Below are positions 1-6,404 of a stretch of DNA of 7,848 nucleotides, in pieces. The notes beneath the pieces are model-generated. The model did no database searches. It worked only from the letters and a program-made list of their open reading frames with translations, and was not told where the DNA came from. This DNA comes from Desulfuromonas sp. (GTDB taxonomy: Bacteria > Desulfobacterota > Desulfuromonadia > Desulfuromonadales > SZUA-401). Position numbers and translations under genes: made by a program. The stretch lies in contig PKUI01000217.1 in the NCBI GenBank assembly GCA_002869605.1, forward strand, positions 1 through 7,848. Reading direction: 5' to 3'. Positions within the stretch are counted from its first letter, which is position 1. Every line of letters begins with the position of its first letter.

Positions 1-438
1 GCGGATACGCCCCTGGTCGAGGTGGTGCACACTCCCTGGCTCGCCGCGGTTGGAGCAGAGAAAGGCGATGCCGCCGAGCACCCGCTGTGCGCCGAAGGCC
101 TCGGCAAGAAGCTCCTCGTTGCCGAGGCCATTCTGCAGGGTCAGGACCATGGCTCCGGGGTGTTTCATCAGTGGCGCGCACAGCTCGACCAGCTTGGCGT
201 TGGCAAAGGTCTTGAGGCCGACCAGTACCAGGTCGACCTCATTCATCTCGCTGGTTGAGCGGAACCCGGCGACCTGTTCGAGGTGGAAGTCACCGTGCGG
301 TGAGGTTACCCGTAACCCCGCGCTGCGAATGGCCTCGAAGTCGCGGCGCAGCAGAAATTGAACCTCATTCCCCCCACGCTGAAGCATGGCCCCGTAGTAG
401 AGCCCAAGGGCTCCGGCGCCGATCACGGCTATGCGCAT
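1..438 (-). CDS. panE: 2-dehydropantoate 2-reductase (ketopantoate reductase) family, N-terminal 146 residues, cut by window edge
   Basis: Reading the reverse strand from the ATG at 438 gives an open frame to the window edge, so the C-terminal part lies outside. The protein starts MRIAVIGAGALGLYYG, a Rossmann dinucleotide-binding loop (GAGALG, residues 7-12). An RR pair at about 31-32 after the second strand suits binding of the NADPH 2'-phosphate. Lys76 in VGLKTFAN and Asn103 in LQNGLGNEE match the conserved Lys and Asn of PanE. The stretch after 120 (GGIAFLCSNRGEPG) is also typical of the family. Known members reduce ketopantoate to pantoate with NADPH in the cytosol, for pantothenate/CoA synthesis. 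Several paralogues act on other 2-keto acids, so the exact substrate is uncertain. AGGAGT at 445-450, six bases before the ATG, is a good ribosome binding site and fixes the start. No neighbouring pantothenate gene is visible. Confidence 0.88.
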   Translation of the reverse strand, partial: MRIAVIGAGALGLYYGAMLQRGGNEVQFLLRRDFEAIRSAGLRVTSPHGDFHLEQVAGFRSTSEMNEVDLVLVGLKTFANAKLVELCAPLMKHPGAMVLTLQNGLGNEELLAEAFGAQRVLGGIAFLCSNRGEPGSVHHLDQGRIR

Positions 439-585
439 GTCTTTACTCCTGGCGGCAAAAGCGTCGCGCCCGCCATCATAGAAAGCGGCTCTCGCGAGGT
501 CAACAAAAGGTTCCAGTTCAATACTGTCAGGGGCCATCAATAACTGAATCATTACTTAACACCGCCGGGGGCGCCCGGCAGCGCC
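439..585. other. Upstream region of the panE-like gene, no gene found
   Basis: Apart from the panE-like ribosome binding site this stretch has no convincing coding frame. Two near-identical direct copies are present, TCAATACTG at 518-526 and TCAATAACTG at 537-546, about two helical turns apart. A GC-rich stem, GCCGGG (564-569) with CCCGGC (574-579), lies just before the large repeat element. I could not pick a convincing promoter for the minus-strand gene. Confidence 0.4.
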
Positions 586-964
586 TTACCTATTCTTTGA
601 GTGGCAAAGAAAGGTAATCCAAAGAAACCACCCCGAACTCCGTCACCCGATGATCGGGTGCCCTCGCTATCAGGAAGTTTTAATCCAGCCGGCTCGCGTG
701 CTCGCCAGACGGCAAGATTAAAATCCCGGCACTCGGTGACTACGCACGGGGCCCCGTAAAGGCCATGGAACAGTCAAAGGATATTCCCTTTCCCGTGTGA
801 CGCAGCCGGAGCAGCGACGGCTCACGCCGAAACAGGCCGAAGAGTTGAGCGCAGCGAATGGCGAAGGCCCGGCGGAAACCGTTGTTGCGTAGGGGACTCG
901 CGGATCCTCAGCGGGCGCAACCCTTGGGTTCATGCTTACGCTTTTCTGGATGACTCAGTAAAAG
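586..964. repeat. Hairpin-rich non-coding element, probably a dispersed intergenic repeat
   Basis: About 380 bp built from successive inverted repeats. TTACCTATTCTTTG (586-599) pairs with CAAAGAAAGGTAA (605-617), with one extra T in the left arm. CACCCGA (644-650) pairs with TCGGGTG (654-660). TTTTAATC (678-685) pairs exactly with GATTAAAA (716-723). CTTTTCTG (941-948) pairs with CAGTAAAAG (956-964), with one bulge. Both ends carry related CTTTG/CAAAG or CTTTT/AAAAG hairpins, which suggests natural boundaries. From memory, elements with this look (AAAGAAA motifs flanking GCAGCCGGAGCAGCGACGG-like cores) recur between genes in many proteobacteria, where they are often mis-called as small proteins. 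The minus-strand frame at 718-933 is one such likely mis-call. Copy number cannot be judged from a single window, so the repeat status is inferred. The element may still be transcribed or affect expression of the downstream operon. Confidence 0.6.
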
Positions 965-965
965 A

Positions 966-1034
966 CGATCTCTTCCCCTTGCCCGCGAACCCGGCTTTCA
1001 AGTAACATGTATTGATTACTCAGGGAGTTGTCAA
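966..1034 (+). promoter_or_regulatory. Possible promoter and ribosome binding site of the larA operon
   Basis: TTGCCC (979-984) and TAACAT (1003-1008) lie 18 bp apart and could be weak -35/-10 boxes. The match is poor and could be chance. AGTAA (1001-1005) and TTACT (1016-1020) form a short spaced inverted repeat that could be an operator. AGGGAG at 1022-1027 is a good Shine-Dalgarno sequence seven bases before the TTG start of larA and is the best-supported part of this entry. Confidence 0.3.
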
Positions 1035-2312
1035 TTGTCCTCTTTTACCCTCAAATATGGTTCGCAGAGTATGACCTGCAATCTGCCGGGAGCCGAACTG
1101 CTGCAGGCCCGTGTCGCGTCCACCGCGGCAGCGCCGCAGGAACTGGTGGTGCAGGCCCTCAACGCACCGCTCGGTACGCCGGCGCTGGAACAGATCGTCA
1201 AGCCGGGCGAGCGGGTGTTGATCGTCACTTCCGACATTACCCGTGCCACCGGCAGAGAAGTCTACCTGCCGTTGATCGTCGAGCGCCTCAACACCAGCGG
1301 CATCCCTGACGCCGACATCGAGATCCTGGTCGCCCTCGGTATTCACCGCAAGCAGACCGTCGAAGAGCACCGCAAGATTCTTGGGCCCTTGTATGGGCGG
1401 ATCCGGGTCATTGACCACGACTGCGATGATGTGCGTGAACTGGCTGATCTCGGCACCACCGCCAGCGGCCTGCCGTTGGCGCTCAACCGCAGGTTGCTCG
1501 AATTCGAACGGGTGGTTGTCACCGGCACCGCTGGGTTTCACTACTTCGCTGGTTTTGGCGGCGGCCGCAAGGGGCTGGTGCCCGGCGTCGCTTCCCGCCA
1601 GACTTGCATGGCCACCCACTTCGCGGTTTTCAACCCGCCCGAGGATGGCGGCAAGCACCCGCAGGCGGTCACCGGTGTCCTCGATGGCAACCCGGTGCAC
1701 GCGGCGCTGCTCGAGGCGGCGCGTAGCGTTCGCTGCGACTTTCTGTTCAACACCGTGCTCTCTCCCGATAAGCAGATCGTCGCGGCCTATGCCGGCGAGC
1801 TGGAGCAGGCCCACCGCGCCGCCTGTGCGAAGGTCGACGAGCTCTATCGGCTCAAGCTGGAACAGCCGGCCGACCTGGCGGTGGTCTCGTGCGGCGGGCA
1901 TCCCAAGGACATCAACTTCATCCAGGCACACAAGGCACTCGACTACGGGGTCGGCGCCCTGCGCCCCGGTGGCACCCTGGTGTTGCTCGCCGCCTGCCCC
2001 GATGGCCACGGTAACGCGACTTTTGCCGACTGGTTCGAGCACCCCGACCTGGTGAGCTTCGAGGCGGCGTTGCGTGCAGGCTACGAGATCAATGGCCAGA
2101 CCGCCTATGCCACGCGGATCAAGACCGAGACCTGGCGGGTGATCCTGGTTAGCGAGTTTAACGAGGCGCAGACGCGCCATCTTGGCATGGAAAAGGCCGA
2201 AAACCTTGACCTTGCCCTGCAGATGGCCTATACCGGATTGCCGTCGTCTCCGCGCACGGTGGTGGTCCCGGACGGTGGTAGTGTACTGCCGGTGGTCAAC
2301 AGACCTACCTGA
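1035..2312 (+). CDS. larA: LarA-type nickel-dependent lactate (2-hydroxyacid) racemase
   Basis: The 425-residue product matches the usual LarA length and keeps the family's active-site pattern. Asp67 and Arg70 lie in SDITR and His104 in ALGIHRKQT. His169 and Lys179 lie in GFHYFAGFGGGRKGLVPG; the Lys is the residue that anchors the nickel-pincer nucleotide cofactor in characterised LarA. His195 is in THFAVFNP, and Gln297 and Lys300 are in PKDINFIQAHKAL. LarA interconverts D- and L-lactate in the cytosol by hydride transfer to the pincer cofactor; some homologues racemise other 2-hydroxyacids. The start is TTG, supported by AGGGAG seven bases upstream and by the N-terminus SSFTLKYG, which fits the family opening; the next in-frame ATG (1071) would lose it. 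Directly downstream are the dehydrogenase genes that would consume the D isomer. The cofactor makers LarB, LarC and LarE are not in the window. Family confidence is high, substrate confidence moderate. Confidence 0.92.
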   Translation: MSSFTLKYGSQSMTCNLPGAELLQARVASTAAAPQELVVQALNAPLGTPALEQIVKPGERVLIVTSDITRATGREVYLPLIVERLNTSGIPDADIEILVALGIHRKQTVEEHRKILGPLYGRIRVIDHDCDDVRELADLGTTASGLPLALNRRLLEFERVVVTGTAGFHYFAGFGGGRKGLVPGVASRQTCMATHFAVFNPPEDGGKHPQAVTGVLDGNPVHAALLEAARSVRCDFLFNTVLSPDKQIVAAYAGELEQAHRAACAKVDELYRLKLEQPADLAVVSCGGHPKDINFIQAHKALDYGVGALRPGGTLVLLAACPDGHGNATFADWFEHPDLVSFEAALRAGYEINGQTAYATRIKTETWRVILVSEFNEAQTRHLGMEKAENLDLALQMAYTGLPSSPRTVVVPDGGSVLPVVNRPT

Positions 2313-2336
2313 CTTACCCAGCAAAGGAATTTTTCG

Positions 2337-3719
2337 ATGTTCGAACCGCGTATCGTTCGTATTCTTGAAAGCATCGTCGGCAAGGAGCAGGTCTCGACGG
2401 CCAAGGCCGACCTGATCTGTTATTCCTACGACGCCACCCAGCAGCGTTTTCTGCCCGACGTCGTGGTTCATCCGGAAAATGCCGAACAGATCAGCCTGAT
2501 CATGAAGATGGCCAACGCCGAAAAGATACCGGTCTTTCCCCGCGGGGCCGGAAGCGGCTTCTCTGGCGGCAGCCTGCCGACCAAGGGCGGCATCGTGCTG
2601 ACCACCGAGCGCATGACCGAGATCCTCGAGATCGACGAGGAGAACCTGGTAGCGACCGTTGAGCCGGGGGTGGTGACCGAACTGTTCCAGAAGGCGGTGG
2701 AGAAGGTCGGGCTGTTCTATCCCCCCGATCCGGCGTCGCTGAAGTTCTCGACCCTCGGTGGCAATGTTGCCGAGTGTGCCGGTGGGCCGCGCTGCGTCAA
2801 GTACGGGGTGACCAAGGATTTCATCCTCGGCCTCGAGGTGGTGACGCCACTCGGCGATATCATCACCACCGGCGGCCCGACCATGAAGGGGGTGGTCGGT
2901 TACGACCTGACCAAGCTGCTGTGCGGCAGCGAGGGGACCCTCGGCATCATCACCAAGATCGTGATCAAGCTGCTGCCGTTGCCGGAGGCGAAGAAGACCA
3001 TGCTGGTGCTGTACGATTCGATCGACGGCGCGGCGCAGTCGGTCTCGGCGATCATCCGCAACAAGATCATCCCTACCACCCTCGAGTTCATGGACGGGCG
3101 CACCCTCGACTGTGTGCGCCAGGCGACCGACCTGCAGGTGCCGGAGTCTGCCAACGCGGTGCTGATCATCGAGGTCGACGGCGACCAGGAGTTCCTCGAC
3201 AAGCAGGTGGCGCGCATTGAAGAGATCATCGCGCCGCTCGGCGTGGTCGAGACCCGCACCGCCACCACCCCCGAGGAGAGTGAGGCGCTGTGGCAGATCC
3301 GCCGCTCGGTGTCGGCTTCGTTGCGCAAGGTTAACCCCGACAAGTTCAACGAGGACATCTGCGTGCCGCGCAGCAAGGTCCCGGAGATGATCCGCACCAT
3401 CGACGCGATCTCCGACCGTCACGGGGTGTCGATCGTCAACTTCGGTCACGCCGGCGACGGTAACATCCACGTCAACATCATGATCGACAAGAAGGTCACG
3501 GGCGAACTGGAGAAGGCCGAAGCCGCCATCGAAGAGGTGTTCAAGGCGGCGCTGGCGCTTGGCGGCACCATGAGCGGTGAGCACGGCGTGGGGATCGCCA
3601 AGGCACCCTACATCCCGCTCGAAATCAGCGAGAAGGCGGCCGACTACATGAAGACCGTGAAGAAAGCACTCGACCCGAACAATATTCTGAACCCGGGGAA
3701 GATTTTTCTCGACGAGTAG
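2337..3719 (+). CDS. glcD: FAD-linked D-2-hydroxyacid dehydrogenase, GlcD-like (probable D-lactate dehydrogenase flavin subunit)
   Basis: 460 residues with the full architecture of the FAD-linked oxidase (PCMH/VAO) family. The N-terminal FAD domain has PRGAGSGFSGG (68-78), PPDPAS (129-134), GGNVAECAGG (141-150) and GYDLTKLLCGSEGTLGIIT (188-206). The C-terminal domain has GHAGDGNIHVN (His371 and His378, catalytic or metal-binding in relatives), SGEHGVG (413-419) and the closing NPGK (452-455). Relatives oxidise D-lactate, glycolate or D-2-hydroxyglutarate to the 2-keto acid and pass electrons to an iron-sulfur partner. The racemase 24 bp upstream and the GlcF-like gene downstream point to D-lactate to pyruvate. 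No GlcE-like third subunit and no Etf genes are present, which argues against classic GlcDEF glycolate oxidase and against the electron-bifurcating LctBCD type. AAAGGA at 2323-2328 is the ribosome binding site. Substrate is inferred from context. Confidence 0.9.
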   Translation: MFEPRIVRILESIVGKEQVSTAKADLICYSYDATQQRFLPDVVVHPENAEQISLIMKMANAEKIPVFPRGAGSGFSGGSLPTKGGIVLTTERMTEILEIDEENLVATVEPGVVTELFQKAVEKVGLFYPPDPASLKFSTLGGNVAECAGGPRCVKYGVTKDFILGLEVVTPLGDIITTGGPTMKGVVGYDLTKLLCGSEGTLGIITKIVIKLLPLPEAKKTMLVLYDSIDGAAQSVSAIIRNKIIPTTLEFMDGRTLDCVRQATDLQVPESANAVLIIEVDGDQEFLDKQVARIEEIIAPLGVVETRTATTPEESEALWQIRRSVSASLRKVNPDKFNEDICVPRSKVPEMIRTIDAISDRHGVSIVNFGHAGDGNIHVNIMIDKKVTGELEKAEAAIEEVFKAALALGGTMSGEHGVGIAKAPYIPLEISEKAADYMKTVKKALDPNNILNPGKIFLDE

Positions 3720-3765
3720 GGATACAAACGAAAAACTGTCTTACGCCCGTTCGCGTTGCTCACTT

Positions 3766-3865
3766 AAGACGCAAAGACGCCAAGGACTTCAAAAGAAATA
3801 TTGTAGTTCTGGAGTTGTTTTTCTTTGCGTCTTTGCGCCTCGGCGTGAGGACGCTTTTGAAGTTG
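3766..3865. repeat. Intergenic repeat with interleaved inverted arms between the glcD- and glcF-like genes
   Basis: The 159-bp gap holds two perfect arm pairs. CGCAAAGACGC (3770-3780) pairs with GCGTCTTTGCG (3827-3837). ACTTCAAAAG (3786-3795) pairs with CTTTTGAAGT (3854-3863). The order is A, B, A', B', so the pairs cross rather than nest. A transcript could form either hairpin or a pseudoknot. The core words (GACGCAAAGACGC, CTTTGCGTCTTTGCG) resemble a dispersed intergenic repeat I recall from many bacterial genomes. The minus-strand frame across it (ending near 3764) is a mis-call of that repeat, not a gene. No U-tract follows a stem, so it does not look like an intrinsic terminator and the operon probably reads through. 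Confidence 0.65.
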
Positions 3866-3878
3866 AGAGCATAAGCAT

Positions 3879-5138
3879 ATGGCCAAAATGAAAGACCTGG
3901 AAGAGTATCGCGAAGAGATCGAGCAGTGCGTCAAGTGCGGCGCCTGCCGTGCCCACTGCCCGGTGTTCGGCGCCGAGCGCCAGGAAGGACGGGTAGCGCG
4001 CGGCAAGGTGGCGCTCTCTCACGCCGTTCTCGAAGGCGAGGTCGACCTCGAGGCCAAGGTACTCGAGGACCTCAGCCAGTGCCTGTTGTGCGGCAGCTGC
4101 TGCGCGCAGTGCCCGAACAAGGTGCCGACTGAAGAGATCGTGGCCGCGGCGCGGCGGCGCATAGCCGAGGAGAGGGGTTTGTCGACCTTCGGCAAGGGGG
4201 TCGCAGCGATCCTTGGCCGCCCCAAGCTGATGGATACCTTGGCCAAGGCGGGCGGGATGTTCAGCGCCCTGTTGTTCAAGAAGCTCCCCGAAAACAGCGG
4301 CCTGCGGTTGCGTTTCCCGGCCCCCTACCTGGCGGCGGATCGCACCCTGCCGCCGGTGGCGGCAACCCCTTTCCGCGACACGGTCCCGGAGCGGATCGAG
4401 GGCGATATGGAAAAACCGACGGTGTTGTTCTTTACCGGTTGCGGTATCAACTACATGTATCCGGCGGTCGGCGAGGCGTTCCTCAAGGCGCTCAAGTTCC
4501 TTGGCGTTACGGTACTGATTCCCAAGGATCAGAACTGTTGCGGGCTGCCGGCGGTGAGCGCCGGCGCGGCGGGTACCGTGGAACAGCTTGCCGGGCAGAA
4601 CCTGGCGGTGTTCGAGCGGCTCAAGGCCGACACCATCGTCACTGCCTGTGCCTCGTGCAACGCCGGACTCGGCAAGATCTACCCCGAGATGGGCGAGGAG
4701 TTTGCCTCTCTGGAGGCCCAGGTATGTGACATCTTCGTCTATTTGGTTGAGCAGGGGCTGCCGGAGAAGCTGGCGCAGCTGGAATGGCAGGGGGAAAAGA
4801 AGCGCGTCACCTACCACGACCCCTGCCACCTGCGCACCCGCGGCATCACCCAGGAGCCGCGCGCGATCCTCAAAGCGCTGCCGAACGTGGAGTATGTGGA
4901 GATGGACGAAGCCGGCACCTGTTGCGGGCTCGGCGGCACCTACTCGGTCTATCACTACGAGACCAGCAAGAAGATCGCCGCCAAGAAGGCGACGAATATA
5001 GCAGCCAGTGGTGCCGAGCTGGTCGCTACCGACTGCCCGGGGTGCATCATGCAGCTGCAGGATGGCATCAACCATGCCGATGGCAGCGCGCGCAGCGTAC
5101 ACATTCTGGAGTTGCTCGCCGAGGTGCTTCCCGACTAG
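3879..5138 (+). CDS. glcF: GlcF-like iron-sulfur subunit with two CCG domains (D-lactate dehydrogenase electron-transfer subunit)
   Basis: 419 residues. Two [4Fe-4S] motifs lie at the N-terminus: C17-x2-C20-x2-C23-x3-C27-P and C68-x2-C71-x2-C74-x3-C78-P, the second with an extra Cys75. Two cysteine-rich CCG domains follow. The first has Cys188 (FFTGCG), CCG 220-222 and CASC 257-260. The second has Cys316 (HDPCHLRT), CCG 348-350 and CPGC 386-389. This is the layout of GlcF, LutA and HdrB/D-type proteins. The subunit most likely takes electrons from the GlcD-like flavoprotein and passes them to a quinone or another carrier; the acceptor cannot be read from sequence. No membrane segment is obvious. 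The ATG at 3879 has only a weak GAGAG (3865-3869) upstream, and Met4 is an alternative start. The gene ends with two tandem TAG stops and is followed by a terminator, so it is the last gene of the operon. Confidence 0.9.
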   Translation: MAKMKDLEEYREEIEQCVKCGACRAHCPVFGAERQEGRVARGKVALSHAVLEGEVDLEAKVLEDLSQCLLCGSCCAQCPNKVPTEEIVAAARRRIAEERGLSTFGKGVAAILGRPKLMDTLAKAGGMFSALLFKKLPENSGLRLRFPAPYLAADRTLPPVAATPFRDTVPERIEGDMEKPTVLFFTGCGINYMYPAVGEAFLKALKFLGVTVLIPKDQNCCGLPAVSAGAAGTVEQLAGQNLAVFERLKADTIVTACASCNAGLGKIYPEMGEEFASLEAQVCDIFVYLVEQGLPEKLAQLEWQGEKKRVTYHDPCHLRTRGITQEPRAILKALPNVEYVEMDEAGTCCGLGGTYSVYHYETSKKIAAKKATNIAASGAELVATDCPGCIMQLQDGINHADGSARSVHILELLAEVLPD

Positions 5139-5185
5139 TAGATGGATAGAACTAGTTGCCTACGGCGACAGTCGTTTGCCAAATT

Positions 5186-5226
5186 AAAAGCCCCAATCTA
5201 ACAAAAATGTTAGGGGGGCTTTTCTG
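5186..5226 (+). terminator. Rho-independent terminator of the larA-glcD-glcF operon
   Basis: AAAAGCCCC (5186-5194) pairs with GGGGCTTTT (5215-5223) and CTAACA (5198-5203) with TGTTAG (5208-5213). There is a small internal loop and an AAAA tip, and the stem ends in a T-rich tract. It lies 47 bp past the glcF-like stop. Because A-tracts flank the left arm, it could also work on the other strand. Confidence 0.88.
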
Positions 5227-5471
5227 TTTGGGGTTTCGGAGCCTATTGCAGAAAACAGATAGATCGATAATCATTTTTTAAGGGATTAATCGCTGCAACC
5301 TATTCAATAAGCCCCTGGCTAATGTAAAAAACGCTTGTGGGAGGATTTATAAGAAACGACGGCTAGGTAGAAGGGTTTTCTCGTAAGTTTTGATATTTAA
5401 GAATTGTTTAGTCCCTATTTGTAGTTAAAACGGCAGCTTAAACTAACTTCCTGAGTTGATGTTTTCATGTT
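5227..5471. other. AT-rich intergenic stretch, no gene found
   Basis: No frame of credible length or ribosome binding site is present on either strand. The composition changes sharply from the GC-rich lactate operon to AT-rich sequence here. Only short chance-level palindromes are visible, for example GATTAATC at 5284-5291. Together with the promoter region that follows, it separates the lactate operon from the lipoprotein gene. Confidence 0.5.
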
Positions 5472-5533
5472 TTGCATTAACAAATGCAGCTGATATCATT
5501 CTTTAATAGTTAAACCCTAATCACTTCGGGGAG
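5472..5533 (+). promoter_or_regulatory. Candidate sigma-70 promoter and ribosome binding site for the TatT-like lipoprotein gene
   Basis: TTGCAT (5472-5477) and TATCAT (5494-5499) are separated by 16 bp and match the -35/-10 consensus at 4/6 and 5/6 bases. A short inverted repeat, TGCATT (5473-5478) with AATGCA (5483-5488), overlaps the -35 box and could bind a regulator. GGGGAG at 5528-5533, seven bases before the ATG, is a strong Shine-Dalgarno sequence. Confidence 0.45.
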
Positions 5534-5540
5534 AAAAGAT

Positions 5541-6404
5541 ATGAAAACTATAAAGTTTGTAGTGCCCCTTTTGACTGTCCTATTGACCTGCGGCTGTGCC
5601 ATGAAATGGCAATCTGATCTAGGGAATGCTCAAAAAAATACCCCGACCAACGCGTCTCAAGCCGCTCTGATGCTTGCAGACACTTGCTTTGAATATGCCG
5701 GCAATCTGGAATCTCTCAAGCAATGCCAGGAACAGTATTTGGCCGTTTTGCATGAGAACCCAGGTGATTATACAGCCCTGACTCAACTCAGTACTCTTAA
5801 CATCCTTGTCGGCACTGCGTACACCGATGGCTTGTGGGCTAAATCAGAGCGTTTTCAACAGGCCATGCGCTATGCCGAACTGGCGATGTACACCAATGCT
5901 GCATTTAAAGCAAAAGTCTCCGCAGGTGATCCCCTCTGGCTGGCTGTTGATGCTCTGGGAGAAGCCGAGGTCGAGGCGATGTTCTTCTGGGTGACCGCAC
6001 TGCAATATGAATTCAAAGAAGGGATGTCACTGGCAGGGAAGATTGTAAATATTGACTGGCTGCAGCATGCCTTGCTGGTGCTCAACCGTATTGAGGACGT
6101 AGCTCCTAATTTTGGTAACGGGGGCGTCCAATTTGCCAAGGTAATCTGCTACTACGCCTTGCCGGAGCATTTAGGCGGTTCAAAAGAACTAGGGGATGAA
6201 TATATGCAGAAAGCGGTTGCCCGTAGCGGTAATTGGCTGTTACCGCGTTGGGCGCGTGGAAAATATTATTACGTGGTTACCGGTCAGGAGGATAAATCTG
6301 TGCAGGACCTGAGCTGGGTAGCGAACCAGAAATTAGAAAATTATCGTGATCCTTACCCCTGGCGGGTTCATTTTCTGGAGAATGCCAGAGAGTTGATTCA
6401 ATAG
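5541..6404 (+). CDS. Probable lipoprotein, TPR-like, resembling TRAP transporter TatT proteins
   Basis: 287 residues. The N-terminus (MKTIKFVVPLLTVLLTCGCA) is a signal peptide with a lipobox-like end; Cys19 after Gly18 is the likely lipidated residue, though the position -3 Thr is not ideal and Cys17 is an alternative. The rest is helical and TPR-like. The stretch around 190-260 (PNFGNGGVQFAKVICYYALP, LGGSKELGDEYMQKA, then LLPRWARGKYYYVVTGQ) resembles the C-terminal part of TatT family proteins, periplasmic lipoproteins that in Treponema form a trimer and associate with a TRAP-type solute receptor. No TRAP receptor or permease gene lies beside it, so a transport role is unproven. It meets the next gene tail to tail with a 7-bp overlap. 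Codon use is less GC-biased than in the lactate operon. Lipoprotein call fairly sure; family call moderate. Confidence 0.72.
   Translation: MKTIKFVVPLLTVLLTCGCAMKWQSDLGNAQKNTPTNASQAALMLADTCFEYAGNLESLKQCQEQYLAVLHENPGDYTALTQLSTLNILVGTAYTDGLWAKSERFQQAMRYAELAMYTNAAFKAKVSAGDPLWLAVDALGEAEVEAMFFWVTALQYEFKEGMSLAGKIVNIDWLQHALLVLNRIEDVAPNFGNGGVQFAKVICYYALPEHLGGSKELGDEYMQKAVARSGNWLLPRWARGKYYYVVTGQEDKSVQDLSWVANQKLENYRDPYPWRVHFLENARELIQ

Noticed and set aside
255..617. 120-codon plus-strand frame overlapping the panE-like gene
   Set aside because: It overlaps a frame with a conserved Rossmann motif and good ribosome binding site, runs into the repeat element, and has an Arg/Ser-rich shadow composition.
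718..933. 71-codon minus-strand frame within the hairpin-rich element
   Set aside because: It resembles the small 'proteins' commonly mis-called in this kind of dispersed repeat. I see no ribosome binding site or domain, and the DNA is better explained by inverted repeats.
1020..3584. 854-codon open frame on the minus strand opposite larA and the glcD-like gene
   Set aside because: It spans two well-supported genes and their gap, is rich in Arg, His, Asp, Leu and Gly in the way typical of antisense shadows in GC-rich DNA, and contains no recognisable domain. The plus-strand products have complete motifs.
3720..3878. Possible intrinsic terminator splitting glcD and glcF into separate units
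   Set aside because: The stems are not followed by a T-tract, and the T-run at 3818-3822 precedes rather than follows the A' arm. Read-through into glcF is more likely, although partial attenuation cannot be excluded.
3789..5102. 437-codon minus-strand open frame opposite the glcF-like gene
   Set aside because: It is a shadow of a gene with all its cysteine motifs intact, and its C-terminal end merely reads through the intergenic repeat.
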